Part shown: positions 33,801 to 38,887 of the stretch, piece by piece
Layout: each line of letters opens with the position of its first letter
Numbering within the stretch: position 1 is the stretch's first letter
DNA from: Megaleporinus macrocephalus
Taxonomy: Eukaryota > Chordata > Actinopteri > Characiformes > Anostomidae
Assembly: GCA_021613375.1 (NCBI GenBank)
Contig: CM038721.1
Coordinates: forward strand, 1,570,986-1,634,985
Direction: 5' to 3'
DNA: 64,000 bases
Notes under the pieces: generated by a model
Told to the model about the DNA's origin: nothing
Databases searched by the model: none
What the model saw: only the letters and a program-made list of their open reading frames with translations
Program-made: the position numbers and the translations under genes

Positions 33801-35001
33801 GCACTGCTGCGTCTGATGCACGTACACCAGATATACCAGTGAGAGTACATTAGCGGCTGTAACTGACTCATTTGCACTAACTTTGGAAAATTCGATTTGA
33901 GAACTTTAGCAGAAGCCGGCGGTTCTATGTGAAACCATGAGCGCTTAAAAGAACCGCCTGCAAGCTTAACTGGTTCTGTGCATGGAGAAATGGTTCTATA
34001 TGGTACTCCTCTCCTACGAGGCCAAGTTTTTAAACAAAAGCAGAAGCCTGTTTGGTGCTATACAGAACCATATACAGCACATTCTCCATCAGTCTAAAGA
34101 ACGAGCTCAGCATGTGAAGACCGAGTTAAGCCTGCAAACGGTTCTCCTGAGTGCTAGTGGATATATATATATATATATATATAACCATTCCTTCCTGGAG
34201 AGCAATAACATTAAATAAAGCATGGACTGCAACTGAAAATAAAGAACTTCAATTAAATCTGCTGCATCTACAACCTGCAGTCACATACCGTGAACTATAG
34301 ATTGGAGACTCATTACAGGACCAGAAAAACCTGCTGCTTACAATAGAGGCTGATTCCTGTAGCTCCTGCCCACTCATTCGTAAAGCCAACAAGAGTTCAA
34401 CTCTCTTCACAGTTCACTCCAACTGTATGATGTGGTCACTGACTGGGTGCTACGGCAACACTAGGCTGAAATGTTGGAGTATTATTAACTAAACACCATA
34501 AAACATGAAGTAGAGCGCAATAACAGATACCTCAGTCGAGTCCTCCGTCACTTCCACCGAGGGCAGCTCCGCCGTGAGTCCAGAACCTGGCTGCCTTCCG
34601 TCCATCACCTCAGGAGCCTCCGAACAAAAGTCCTGCCTCTGAAGTAGGCTGCCGTTCACTGGCATCCAATCAGAAGAGGCCCTGGGTACGGCCAGCAAGC
34701 CATCAGAGAGGTGGGCGCTGCCCCCCCTCTGTTGTAGAGGCTGGTTGAGGGGGGTGGAGGGGCTGCTGTAGCAGGGAGGGTCCTGCAGGAGTGCTTGACG
34801 AATGTCCTGGTGCAAGGGAGGTGCGGCGTTCCTCATATACCTCACGTCTGGCACGGAGACGCTCATCCTCTGGTCCAGCTGCCCCTCCTGCCAGTCCTGC
34901 AGCTTGCTGGAGCTCTTGTGGCCGCCGATGCCCCGCGGCCATTTGGGCCGCAGCCGCAGGTTCCCCCACAGCTTCTTCTTGCGCCCGCCGCCGTTTTCCA
35001 T
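1529..35001 (-). CDS. mctp2: MCTP2, C2-domain ER membrane protein (13 exons, 3' end missing)
   Basis: Spliced coding region, join on the minus strand of 34531-35001, 25618-25689, 25013-25127, 15081-15223, 14915-14991, 14712-14823, 8849-8881, 7666-7833, 3268-3398, 2980-3166, 1905-1998, 1726-1828 and 1529-1631. The phases fit throughout and total 603 codons. Seen: C2A (about residues 200-320) with [13 protein letters not shown] and [14 protein letters not shown]2B (about 360-485) whose calcium loops lack aspartates; C2C (from about 514) with GKSDPF and [11 protein letters not shown]. Known for the family: MCTPs are endoplasmic reticulum proteins with three C2 domains and two C-terminal membrane segments, binding calcium and acidic lipids. 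The wording [18 protein letters not shown] and the weak C2B favour MCTP2 over MCTP1. Teleosts can carry two mctp2 paralogues and I cannot say which this is. The remainder of C2C and the membrane segments lie off the left edge. Confidence 0.93.
1726..1828 (-). CDS. mctp2: mctp2 exon 12, C2C core
   Basis: 103 nt encoding [20 protein letters not shown] then [14 protein letters not shown]. Glycine and phenylalanine codons are split at the two ends. The SDPF aspartate (D538) and [10 protein letters not shown] motif are near-invariant in the family. Acceptor ttcgtag, donor GTGAGTGCC. Confidence 0.97.
1905..1998 (-). CDS. mctp2: mctp2 exon 11, start of C2C
   Basis: 94 nt encoding [20 protein letters not shown] then [11 protein letters not shown] plus one base. 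[19 protein letters not shown] is strongly conserved at the start of C2C in MCTP proteins, with D532 as a probable calcium ligand. Acceptor ggcttctcag, donor GTATGTATC. Confidence 0.96.
2688..2898. repeat. 28-bp minisatellite, about 7.5 copies
   Basis: Near-perfect units beginning CACTCACTACCTAGACAGCC and ending TACTTACA. They lie in the intron between exons 11 and 10, ending about 80 bp from exon 10. No surrounding dispersed element was recognised. Confidence 0.95.
2980..3166 (-). CDS. mctp2: mctp2 exon 10, end of C2B and linker
   Basis: 187 nt. It reads [20 protein letters not shown], then a [20 protein letters not shown] strand and the linker [13 protein letters not shown]. This corresponds to the end of C2B and the linker to C2C. 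Acceptor gtgtgtgcag, donor GTATGTTT. Ends in phase 0. Confidence 0.95.
3268..3398 (-). CDS. mctp2: mctp2 exon 9, middle of C2B
   Basis: 131 nt encoding [20 protein letters not shown] then [20 protein letters not shown] and CYG. The NPQW and FDF motifs match the C2B of MCTP2. The loop-3 position reads [10 protein letters not shown], with no aspartates. Acceptor ctcacag, donor GTGAGTTT. Confidence 0.95.
3654..4762. mobile_element. Inverted-repeat DNA element with internal 31-bp expansion
   Basis: The termini read CAAAGTATGTGGAC and, in reverse complement, CAGAAGTATGTGGAC. The flanks inside these ends (GAGGTCAGGGCTCTG, ACTTGGCACTGCACAT, ACAGACGATTTTT, ACTTACAGTTGAC) match in order a non-autonomous DNA element that is abundant in fish genomes. 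The family name is not certain. The normal CTACACCACTCCAG segment has expanded into an array of about 18 copies. Confidence 0.75.
3877..4437. repeat. 31-bp minisatellite inside a DNA element, about 18 copies
   Basis: The unit begins AGAGTCCAGTGGTGGAGCTT and ends TACACCACTCC. Variants alternate (GGTGGAGC, GCTAGAGC, GGAAGAGG), and a composite block recurs near 4160-4440. Open frames on both strands here are repeat by-products. Confidence 0.95.
4763..5410. other. Intronic sequence, no gene
   Basis: AT-rich sequence with short fragments resembling other fish repeats (for example AAAGGGCCTGTATAG at about 4857, a common start of small fish elements). Nothing coding or clearly structured. Confidence 0.4.
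5415..5700 (+). mobile_element. Fish retroelement 3' tail (non-LTR/SINE-like)
   Basis: It contains, in order, GGTCGCCAATCCATCACA, CTACGGGCAGTTTAGAGTGA, TGTTTGGACTGTGGGAGGAA and TGTGAGGAGACAGTGCTGAC. This series is widespread in fish and other aquatic vertebrates as the end of a retroposed repeat that finishes near 'accactacaccacc'. The family name is uncertain. The 123-residue open frame over it is not a gene. Confidence 0.65.
5701..7386. repeat. 20-bp minisatellite, about 84 copies
   Basis: Unit ACCACTACACCACCATACTA with variation mainly at the last two bases (TA, TG, AG) and A/G in CCATAC/CCGTAC. It starts directly at the 3' end of the retroelement tail, whose own last bases are the same motif. 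It fills most of the intron between exons 9 and 8. Confidence 0.98.
7666..7833 (-). CDS. mctp2: mctp2 exon 8, start of C2B
   Basis: 56 codons, phase 0 both ends. They run from [20 protein letters not shown] through a [14 protein letters not shown] strand to [16 protein letters not shown]. Where most C2 domains have a calcium-binding SDPY motif, this has GDVF, so the site is degenerate as in mammalian MCTP2. Acceptor gttctcttgcag, donor GTAGTAAAC. The open frame runs past the donor for some 60 codons, which is readthrough into intron. Confidence 0.96.
7880..8474. mobile_element. Tc1-like non-autonomous element inserted in a TA microsatellite
   Basis: Starts ACACTACCGCTCAAAAGTTT near 7912 and ends near 8436 with GATCCTAAACAGTAGTG, a degraded inverted repeat. 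(TA)n tracts flank both sides (7880-7911 and 8445-8474). Tc1-like elements insert at TA, so the simplest reading is one TA tract split by the insertion. Confidence 0.6.
8475..8848. other. Intronic sequence, no gene
   Basis: No repeat or exon recognised. Some AT-rich ATTTACAT and TATGCAT words around 8690-8740 resemble fragments of fish elements. Confidence 0.35.
8849..8881 (-). CDS. mctp2: mctp2 exon 7, 33-nt microexon between C2A and C2B
   Basis: Eleven codons, [11 protein letters not shown], phase 0 on both sides. The acceptor is preceded by a long pyrimidine tract on the minus strand and the donor is GTAAGAAC. It corresponds in place and basic character to the Lys/Arg/Ser-rich linker of mammalian MCTP2. 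It is too short to see as an open frame and was found by reading between exons 6 and 8. It could be an optional exon. Confidence 0.75.
9251..11121. mobile_element. Inverted-repeat DNA transposon with internal 45-bp array
   Basis: The left end GGGTGTGTTCGAAATCTCCT matches the reverse complement of the right end (GGGTGCGTCTGAAATCTCCT) at 18 of 20 positions. Both ends are flanked by TGA. The uninterrupted sequence is visible at 35520-35535 (GAACAAAGACTGAGA), confirming an insertion with a 3-bp duplication. The 3-bp size suggests a PIF/Harbinger-type element, but no transposase is present. Related copies are at 49204-53025 and 62765-63060. Confidence 0.8.
9565..11095. repeat. 45-bp minisatellite, about 34 copies
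   Basis: The unit runs ACTACTGAGTATTCAGACAT, then ACTAGCCACGCTCGCCTACT and GATTT. Variation is mostly at CpG positions (CACGCTCGCC, CGCGCTCGCC, CATGCTCACC), as expected from CpG decay. A few units lack one base. Confidence 0.97.
11250..11620 (+). mobile_element. Fish LINE-type 3' tail
   Basis: Contains GTTTCTTCCTCCAGTCTGAG, GAGTTTTTCTTGCCACTGTT, TGTAAAGCTGCTTTGTGACA and a TTGAATTGA-type end, a very common fish non-LTR retrotransposon tail. Truncated, no coding part left. Confidence 0.7.
11665..12485. repeat. 54-bp minisatellite, about 15 copies
   Basis: The unit starts TTCCACCTTAAATGGTGCAG and ends CCTCAGCTTCTAG. At 54 bp (18 codons) both strands stay open, giving false 284- and 291-residue frames. 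The unit is one arm of the inverted repeat that ends the composite element; the opposite arm survives at about 12532-12553. Confidence 0.97.
12561..12950. other. Intronic sequence, no gene
   Basis: Short stretch between two arrays. The first part continues the composite element (GAAAGGTGAGTGAAGG). Nothing coding. Confidence 0.35.
12951..14655. repeat. 15-bp minisatellite, about 113 copies
   Basis: Unit CTGGTTAATGACGTA with common variants GATGTA, GGCGTA, CATACT and CCGTA. Because 15 is a multiple of three, it produces a 637-residue false frame and several others. Located in the intron between exons 7 and 6, ending about 55 bp from the exon 6 donor. No parent element recognised. Confidence 0.98.
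14712..14823 (-). CDS. mctp2: mctp2 exon 6, end of C2A
   Basis: 112 nt encoding [20 protein letters not shown] followed by the [17 protein letters not shown] strand, ending in phase 0. The [12 protein letters not shown] motif is typical of MCTP2. The donor (GTAAGAGAC) lies about 55 bp from the end of a 1.7-kb 15-bp minisatellite in the downstream intron. Confidence 0.95.
14915..14991 (-). CDS. mctp2: mctp2 exon 5, C2A calcium loop 3
   Basis: 77 nt encoding [20 protein letters not shown] then ELDLE plus two bases. It holds the loop-3 aspartates (D270, D272 and D277 of the assembled product), so C2A looks competent for calcium. Acceptor ctttgttcag, donor GTAAGT. Confidence 0.96.
15081..15223 (-). 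CDS. mctp2: mctp2 exon 4, C2A core
   Basis: 143 nt. It encodes [20 protein letters not shown], then the [10 protein letters not shown] motif and a stretch ending HKLFIK. The split glycine codon joins exon 3 (G|GT). This is the most conserved stretch of C2A, with the loop-1 SDPY aspartate (about D223). Acceptor gttttctag, donor GTAGCTGTG, which is slightly weak. Confidence 0.96.
15300..18625 (+). mobile_element. AT-rich dispersed element with 51-bp array, copy 1
   Basis: The left part (AACCCAACACCTGGTGAGGG, then TGATGGTTCG and AATAAAAATAAACAGCACTT) and right part (CATACGTCAGTGTGTTTATT, AAGCTTCTCCTAAACAACCC, CAATGTCTGGGGCGTCCAGG) recur around the arrays at 20.5-21.1 and 38.1-40.2 kb. The array is therefore internal to a repeated element. 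No transposase and no clear terminal repeats, so the class is unknown. Confidence 0.7.
15500..18455. repeat. 51-bp AT-rich minisatellite, about 58 copies
   Basis: The unit starts AGAGTAAGTAGAGCTTTTAC, continues ACTTTATTATTAAATATTAA and ends TCAGTATTAAT. A 963-bp block (19 units, six of them one base short) is itself duplicated, about 16321-17283 and 17284-18246. Lies in the intron between exons 4 and 3. Confidence 0.97.
18626..19340. other. Intronic sequence with an 80-bp direct repeat
   Basis: TCTAATCAGATCTGCTGTTC and about 70 bases after it occur at about 18718 and again at about 19074, with a few differences. A TA tract lies at about 18805-18819. No gene. Confidence 0.5.
19340..19740 (+). 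mobile_element. Possible LINE 3' tail
   Basis: A T-rich stretch followed by AAATGAGGGTCTCCCTCAAT and GCAAATAAAGGTTAAAGATA, a familiar end of fish non-LTR retrotransposons. No coding sequence remains. Confidence 0.5.
19741..20480. other. Intronic sequence, no gene
   Basis: Mixed composition with two short open frames that have no domain or splice context. Nothing further recognised. Confidence 0.35.
20481..21140 (+). mobile_element. AT-rich dispersed element, copy 2 (six internal units)
   Basis: Same left and right flanks as copy 1, but only about six 51-bp units (20660-20965). A further left-end fragment (CCCAACACCTGGTGAAGGGG onward, 21141-21293) follows directly and is cut by the hAT-like element at 21294. 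Confidence 0.75.
21294..22299 (+). mobile_element. hAT-like non-autonomous element, family 1 copy 1
   Basis: The ends CTAGAGATGGA and TCCATCTCTAG are inverted. TATAAT is repeated directly outside (21288-21293 and 22300-22305), six of the eight bases expected for hAT. Sub-terminal regions are full of CGATCGG/CCGATC words. The body has no transposase. Related copies lie at 44360-45287 and 28880-29258. Confidence 0.75.
22306..23440. other. Intronic sequence with a G-rich tract
   Basis: No gene or named repeat. At 22684-22726 GGTGG/GGGGGG runs on the plus strand could form a G-quadruplex. The 79-residue frame at about 22997-23236 has no recognisable domain. Confidence 0.4.
23440..24380 (-). mobile_element. 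Dispersed element with internal 17-bp array, copy 1
   Basis: Most of this segment is the reverse complement of 42115-43085. Shared words include TTTGGGTCCACATTGGACAA, AAAGCTCCGCCTCTTAATAA, TTACTGCGCTGCAAAGCCCG and AACAAGAGCTACATTAAACA. The outer end near copy 2 (GTGATCCGGGTCCGGACC) suggests a hAT-like family. The internal array differs between copies. Confidence 0.65.
23657..24150. repeat. 17-bp minisatellite, about 29 copies
   Basis: Unit GACTCGCTTTATTCTCT alternating with GACTCGCTTTATCTTCT. The reverse complement of this motif (ATAAAGCGAGTCAGAGA) occurs once per 90-bp unit in the 42.4-kb array, so both arrays grew from the same element sequence. Confidence 0.97.
24548..24995 (+). pseudogene. 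Tc1-like transposase fragment with 94-bp tandem expansion
   Basis: The plus strand encodes [10 protein letters not shown] and later [15 protein letters not shown] and [12 protein letters not shown]. These resemble the middle of fish Tc1-like transposases (GGGSVMVWG ... FQHDNAPVHKA) and are clearly eroded. The part around the GGGG motif is repeated 3.5 times with a 94-bp period (starts at 24548, 24642, 24736, 24830). It ends less than 20 bp from the exon 3 donor. Confidence 0.7.
25013..25127 (-). CDS. mctp2: mctp2 exon 3, start of C2A
   Basis: 115 nt, phase 0 in and phase 1 out. It encodes a linker followed by the first strand of C2[21 protein letters not shown]. The aspartate in RDRC is the first calcium-loop residue (about D217). 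Acceptor tttggtcacag, donor GTAAGAATC. The donor is only 2 nt from the intron tail of a Tc1-like fragment region ending near 24990-25000. Confidence 0.93.
25128..25617. other. Intron 2 with hAT-like fragment
   Basis: At about 25340-25445, words such as TATCGGCCGATACCGATATA resemble the ends of fish hAT-like elements. (ATA)n near 25200. No exon. Confidence 0.4.
25618..25689 (-). CDS. mctp2: mctp2 coding exon 2, linker before C2A
   Basis: 24 codons ([20 protein letters not shown] then EQNT), phase 0 at both ends. It is bounded by a strong acceptor (tctctttcag) and a GTGAGTG donor. It is not a conserved domain. The support is clean splice sites, matching phase with exons 1 and 3, and its position in the expected linker. 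Being in phase, it could be skipped without a frameshift. Confidence 0.7.
25690..26405. other. Intronic sequence, no gene
   Basis: Nothing coding. CCCTGTTTCCAAAAATGTTG (about 25986) is a common fish repeat end, here as a short fragment. Confidence 0.35.
26409..27190. repeat. Compound CA microsatellite with SINE-derived spacers
   Basis: Long (CA)n tracts interrupted three times by AGGTAGCAGTGAAACACCTG followed by GATATACACA (near 26525, 26680 and 27150). The reverse complement of the spacer resembles the TTTCACTGCCCCCTAGTGTG end of the SINE at 30.4 kb, so the array probably grew from that repeat on the minus strand. Frames of His-Thr or Cys-Val are artefacts. Confidence 0.85.
27191..28066. 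other. Intronic sequence with repeat fragments
   Basis: TTTCTATTGGTCCATTCCTC (about 27254) recurs near 44308 and 53667. TAGGGATGTAACGATACACT (about 27652) looks like the start of another hAT-like element. No gene. Confidence 0.45.
28068..28454 (+). mobile_element. hAT-like non-autonomous element, family 2 copy 1
   Basis: Starts TAGGGCTGTATA and contains GAACCTGGCGATACAATATT, CCTACTATTAAAACACACCA and GAATCGATACAGTATCAATA. Copies lie at 40467-40809 (opposite strand) and 56434-56790. Open frames inside are not conserved between copies. Confidence 0.7.
28745..28880 (-). mobile_element. SINE fragment, truncated
   Basis: Reverse complement of the tRNA-type SINE seen at 30.4 kb (TATCCACAATACCTCGGGAA here against the same region in inverted form there). 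It is cut on the right by the hAT-like copy that follows. Confidence 0.55.
28880..29258 (-). mobile_element. hAT-like element, family 1 copy 3 (partial)
   Basis: Matches the left half of the 21.3-kb element in reverse: CGGCTTAACTGGAGAAATAT, CACATATTTTGATTTAAAAT, CCATCGCTA end. Only about 380 bp remain. Confidence 0.7.
29259..30380. other. Intronic sequence, no gene
   Basis: Several short open frames without domains. No named repeat recognised. Confidence 0.35.
30385..31740 (+). mobile_element. tRNA-derived SINE with GT-rich internal expansion
   Basis: The head contains GGTCACTGGTTCAATACCCT (B-box like), then GAGCAAGACACCTAACCCCC, CTGTGGATAAGTCTGCCCAC and GGGCAAGTGTGCTTACTGCC, a very common fish SINE order. 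The tail motif, TTTCACTGC..GGATGTGTTAAATGAG, appears at about 31567 and 31708. Between them the TGTGTTTACTAGTGTGTGTC motif has multiplied. Confidence 0.75.
30580..31560. repeat. GT-rich variable minisatellite inside the SINE
   Basis: Irregular units of roughly 30 bp built from TTCACTAGTGTGTGT, GTATGTGGGTGTG and TGTCTACTAGTG. A block containing TGTGTGGGTTAGTTCACTAG recurs near 31083, 31152, 31223 and 31320. Confidence 0.9.
31741..32580. other. Intronic sequence, no gene
   Basis: Mostly unique. AAAGCTTCTTACCTGGACAG (about 32528) repeats a stretch also at about 31599, both followed by ACGCAGTGA and TATGACCAT-type words. Confidence 0.4.
32585..33775 (+). repeat. CACCACTGTAAA minisatellite grown from a dispersed repeat
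   Basis: Units of 15-21 bp such as ACCATCACCACCACTGTAAA, about 1.07 kb. The left flank, TTCACTGGTGGGTTTGATAG followed by GACATGGTGACACATGGTTC, occurs with only one ACCACCACTGTAAA near 60000 and 60465, and once more near 41330. It also has a composite repeat of 276 bp (CCCCCACCAC at 33261 and 33537). Frames up to 420 residues here are artefacts. Confidence 0.93.
33776..34530. other. Intron 1 sequence near exon 1, no other gene
   Basis: Contains a TA tract at about 34160-34182. Nothing else recognised. Confidence 0.4.
34531..35001 (-). CDS. mctp2: mctp2 coding exon 1, N-terminal cytosolic tail
   Basis: 157 codons, starting [20 protein letters not shown] and ending at GAG before a GTATCT donor. 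The basic stretch with a W-G-N-L motif and the later MSVSVPDV segment match the layout of the MCTP2 N-terminal tail, which is otherwise poorly conserved and rich in Ser/Pro. The frame stays open upstream to an ATG at 35133. A good acceptor (cctcgcag) at about 35076-35083 sits between, so the ATG at 34999-35001 is the likely start; it has G at -3 and G at +4. An out-of-frame ATG lies in the short leader. The start choice is inference. Confidence 0.85.
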
Positions 35002-35075
35002 TCCGACTGCGCGCTTACAGGAGGACGGAGTGTGGACGAATCGACAAGGCCGCTCATAAACGACGGGAGGATCAC
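35002..35075 (-). other. mctp2: Probable 5' UTR part of mctp2 exon 1
   Basis: Between the acceptor AG (35076-35077, preceded by a pyrimidine-rich tract) and the start codon there are 74 nt without an in-frame ATG. An ATG near 35056-35058 opens a different frame that overlaps the main start, so it could act as a small upstream frame. The acceptor implies an upstream non-coding exon further right. Inferred from splice-site quality only. Confidence 0.45.
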
Positions 35076-35569
35076 CTGCGAGGACACACAGGTGCAGGAG
35101 TCTGAGAATTTGCATTCTGGACAAGAAGGTCATGAAGTTAATTCTTTTTCAGGAAACATTTCTCTGATGAGTTACAGGATAATCCACTCAGTTAACGAAG
35201 GGAGACTCCAAAACTGGAGTTACAAAAACAGATGAACAGCTACAGAGGACACGGGCCTCCTAGGAACCACCTGGAAGACCACCACAACTGTCCTAATCAG
35301 ATAAACAGAACTCAACAGCACTTCTTGTTGGTAAACAGCTCCGAATCTGGTAATGGGAAATACACAAGGTGGCTCGGACTGAACCACACAACACTCCTCC
35401 AGCCAATCAGCAACAGGGGGCGTTCCTGCTTGTGCACAGGATAGGGTCAGGGGAGGGGCTACGCACTGAACTGAACAGAACTTTTGGCCAAGAAACAACA
35501 AAAGAAGGGAAGATCTGAAGAACAAAGACTGAGAAAGGAGGTCTTGGATCAGGCAAGAGTGGAGACAAT
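35076..35569. other. Upstream of mctp2 exon 1; start of composite repeat copy B
   Basis: After the exon 1 acceptor no open exon is evident. From about 35480 the sequence matches the composite palindrome-ended repeat (GGGAAGATCTGAAGAACAAA, GACTGAGAAAGGAGGTCTTG). Confidence 0.5.
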
Positions 35570-36520
35570 GGCTACGTTTACATGCAGCCTGATAATCTGT
35601 AAATAATCCGTTAATAATCAGACTAACAGCTTAATCGGAATAGAATACGTCCATGTAAACACCTCAATCCCAATAGACTAGTCCAACTGAGGTCATTCTG
35701 ATTACCGTTTCTGTCTGATTGAAGGAGGTGGGTAATCCTGTAAATAATCAGATTAATAGAATAATAGTCGTGTATACTGATTATATTCCCAATCAGAAAG
35801 TTTAAATACGCTCTGCACATGTACTCCAGCCTCATGGAGGACGTTCCAACATGGTGGGAGGTAGAGACTGGTCTTCAGGAGAGACACAGTTTATGATTAA
35901 AACCTTAAAAGATTTAAAAACAGTGAGCAGGATGGACGGCTGTAAAGCAGTAACGAGCTGTTCAGACGAGTATATGAGTAAATGAACGACGGTGGGTTAC
36001 ACGTACTATAGAGTAAATTAAAAACAAAGTTTCTCAGATCGGACTATTACAGAGCTAAACAGCAGAACGGTGAAAGCGTCTGATCCACTGTCCCGTTTTA
36101 CTAAATTCTGGATGAAGTCACGGGAGATCGTCTCCTCGCTAACACGGATGTAAACGGTGTTGTGGGACGTGACGTCTTCCTCTCGGATCTTCTTTAATAA
36201 GTAGTGAAATATGTTTTTCTGAGTCTGCATCATTTTAAATCAGTTAAAAACACGAGCGTGCTAACTGAAACTCAGGTAACCATACTACTGCTGGTCTCAC
36301 TCTGACTGGACTCGCTCGATGCTCGTTGTCATGGTAACGTGTACACCAAGTTGTACTCTACGCATGCGTGTATTGTTGGCTCGGTTACTTGTAGTGTGCA
36401 TGTAAACAGAGATTTTCTTTAATTTGATGAGTAGAGTGAGCATATAAACACCTCAGTCTTAATCTAGAATCAGAATAAATTCAATCAGATTGAAGAAACT
36501 CTCTGCATGTAAACGTAGCC
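35570..36520. mobile_element. Inverted-repeat DNA element with 3-bp duplication
   Basis: The ends GGCTACGTTTACATGCAG and CTGCATGTAAACGTAGCC are perfect inverted repeats of 18 bp. AAT flanks both sides (35567-35569, 36521-36523). Sub-terminal sequence holds AATCAGATTA-like words. 951 bp, no transposase; similar elements are common in fish. It interrupts composite repeat copy B. Confidence 0.85.
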
Positions 36521-37770
36521 AATGTTAAGTGAGGAGTGGAGCGAGAGTGGAGAACAGTGGAGAGACCTCAGAGACTCAACAAGTTGGCTTCTTATTCACA
36601 TTTTCTTGCTCTACCTTAAACAGTGCAGCAGTTGGACTTTAATTTGGCCCTCAGCTCCAACTTAAACGGTACACCAGTTACATTCAGACGAATCTGGTAA
36701 GGAGCTGGACAGGTAGACTGAGGCACCAGCATGCAGCTGCTGCACTGTTTATAGTAGAGTGGAACCTCGTAAGCAAGTAGCTGGCGAATAAGAATCTTCA
36801 GCTTCGTGGAGAGTTGAAAGGCGTGTGGTTACGGTACTCGCTGAGAGGTCGTTGCTCTAACGTTATTGTTTCTTGCAAGTTCTTGCAAGTTCTTGCGCCA
36901 CCTCCACAGGCCGACAGGGTAACAACAATTATCTGAAAACTCGAGTGAGACCGAATCCTCTTTTAAAGGTTTACTTAGAAAACACAAAAGACATTACACT
37001 GGACTCAGTATGGCTCGGTCAAAAAACTGTGCTGCTTCCAACAGCAGTGCAAAATAAATAAATAAATAAATAAACAATAAAAAAAATTGAAGATACAGAA
37101 AGTTTTTAAAAATTTTATACATTACTAATTTCTGCTGTTTAGAAAATACAACAATTATGAATTCTTACTAAATTATCTTAACCATATTTTAACCTTTTAA
37201 CTAAATTATTGCTACCAATGCATTAACCCTTAAATGGCTTTTACAGTTAATATATCACAGTATTTGGTATCTGGTTTGTTTGCAGAGCATTTTGTGGCTA
37301 CGATCTAAAAAAGTCAGCAAGTCTGGTGTCGTTCACCCTGGGAATGTTAATTCTGGGGGGTGGAGCTTCAGAAGGAGCACAGAATGGAGGAGCACCTTTA
37401 ATCTTTGCTTGCACTGTGAATAACATGTGGGGGTTTCCCTGCGGAAGCCTTCGGGGGGTTGGGGGGGGGGGTGGGGGAGAGGGGGGGGGGGGGGGGTGGG
37501 GGAGGGGGGGAGGGGGGGTCCAGAGGTGGTCCTGTGTTTTCAGACCTGCGTTCTGGTTTTTACTGTGAACACGTTGCTGTTGGCTGCCTGTGTTTGACCC
37601 CTGCCTGTCTGCACTTGCAACCAAACCACATGCCTCAGACTTTACTGAGTGCCTTTAAACCTCCAACCACCATCAAGCCTTTCTCCTCACAGACACTGTT
37701 AACAACAGGTGAGGGGGGTGGGGGTGGGGGGGGGGGCTGCCTGGTGCTGCTACAGAAAACATATCAGAGC
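36521..37770 (+). mobile_element. Composite repeat copy B, right part, with G-rich tract
   Basis: Contains GAGAGACCTCAGAGACTCAA, CTACCTTAAACAGTGCAGCA and GCAGCTGCTGCACTGTTTAT, the palindromic arms. The AT-rich stretch 37033-37416 is duplicated at 38832-39243. At 37452-37520 there are long G runs on the plus strand, and again at 37713-37736. Confidence 0.6.
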
Positions 37771-38104
37771 TAATTGAAGACGCAGACTAACGTTAAAAGA
37801 AAACTTGATTAGATTAGAATAGATTTGCTTTCCAAAGCTGGAGAGGAGAATGATAAGTACGCCTGAACAGGTTCACCTGTAGGACTGGAGTTTAGACACG
37901 CTGACCTGCAAAATATCAGCTCTGTAACAGAAAAGTGATGACGATGCTGAACATAAACACCTCTATAATAGTGATAACCAATCATCAGTAACAAGAGCAC
38001 TAATAATCACCCATAAACCTACTCCTTACAGCTCAGCAGTAACACACAGAGCTGTGTGAAGGCTTTAGTCACTCTGGGACATTATTATTTTTAAAAAGCT
38101 GAAA
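37771..38104. other. Intergenic or 5' intron sequence, no gene
   Basis: Short unique stretch. Nothing recognised. Confidence 0.35.
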
Positions 38105-38852
38105 GCTTACTTACTCAGTAAACACATTATTATTAAATATTAATCAGTATTAATAGAGTAAGTAGTGCTTTTACACTTTATTATTCAATATTAAACACTA
38201 TTAATAGAGTAAGTAGTGCTTTTACACTTTATTATTAAATATTAATCAGTATTAATAGAGTAAGTAGAGCTTTTACACTTTATTATTATAAATAATAATA
38301 AGTATTAACAGAGTAAGTAGTGCTTTTACACTTTATTATTAAATATTAATCAGTATTAATAGAGTAAGTAGAGCTTTTACACTTTATTATTAAATATTAA
38401 ACAGTATTAATAGAATAAGTAGTGCTTTTACACTTTATTATTAAATATTAATCAGTATTAATAGAGTAAGTAGAGCTTTTACACTTTATTATTAAATATT
38501 AAACAGTATTAATAGAATAAGTAGTGCTTTTACACTTTATTATTAAACATTAATCAGTATTAATAGAGTAAGTAGGGCTTTTACACCTTATTATTAAATA
38601 TTAATCAGTATTAATAGAGTAAGTAGAGCTTTTACACTTTATTATTAAATATTAAACAGTATTAATAGAGTAAGTAGAGCTTTTACACCTTATTATTAAA
38701 TAATAATAAGTATTAATAGAGTAAGTAGTGCTTTTACACTTTATTATTAAATATTAATCAGTATTAATAGAGTAAGTAGAGCTTTTACACCTTATTATTA
38801 AATATTAATCAGTATTAATAGAGTAAGTAGTGCTTCCAACAGCAGTGCAAAA

Positions 38853-38887
<35 letters not shown>

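Noticed and set aside
32615..33877. 420-residue Gly/Val/Tyr/Ser-rich frame resembling a structural protein
   Set aside because: Reading of CACCACTGTAAA units in reverse. Other frames of the same stretch are equally open, and single-copy relatives of the unit are non-coding repeats.
35002..35133. Start of mctp2 at the upstream in-frame ATG (35133)
   Set aside because: A good splice acceptor separates it from the coding exon, and the extra 44 residues have no counterpart in MCTP2. Not excluded outright.
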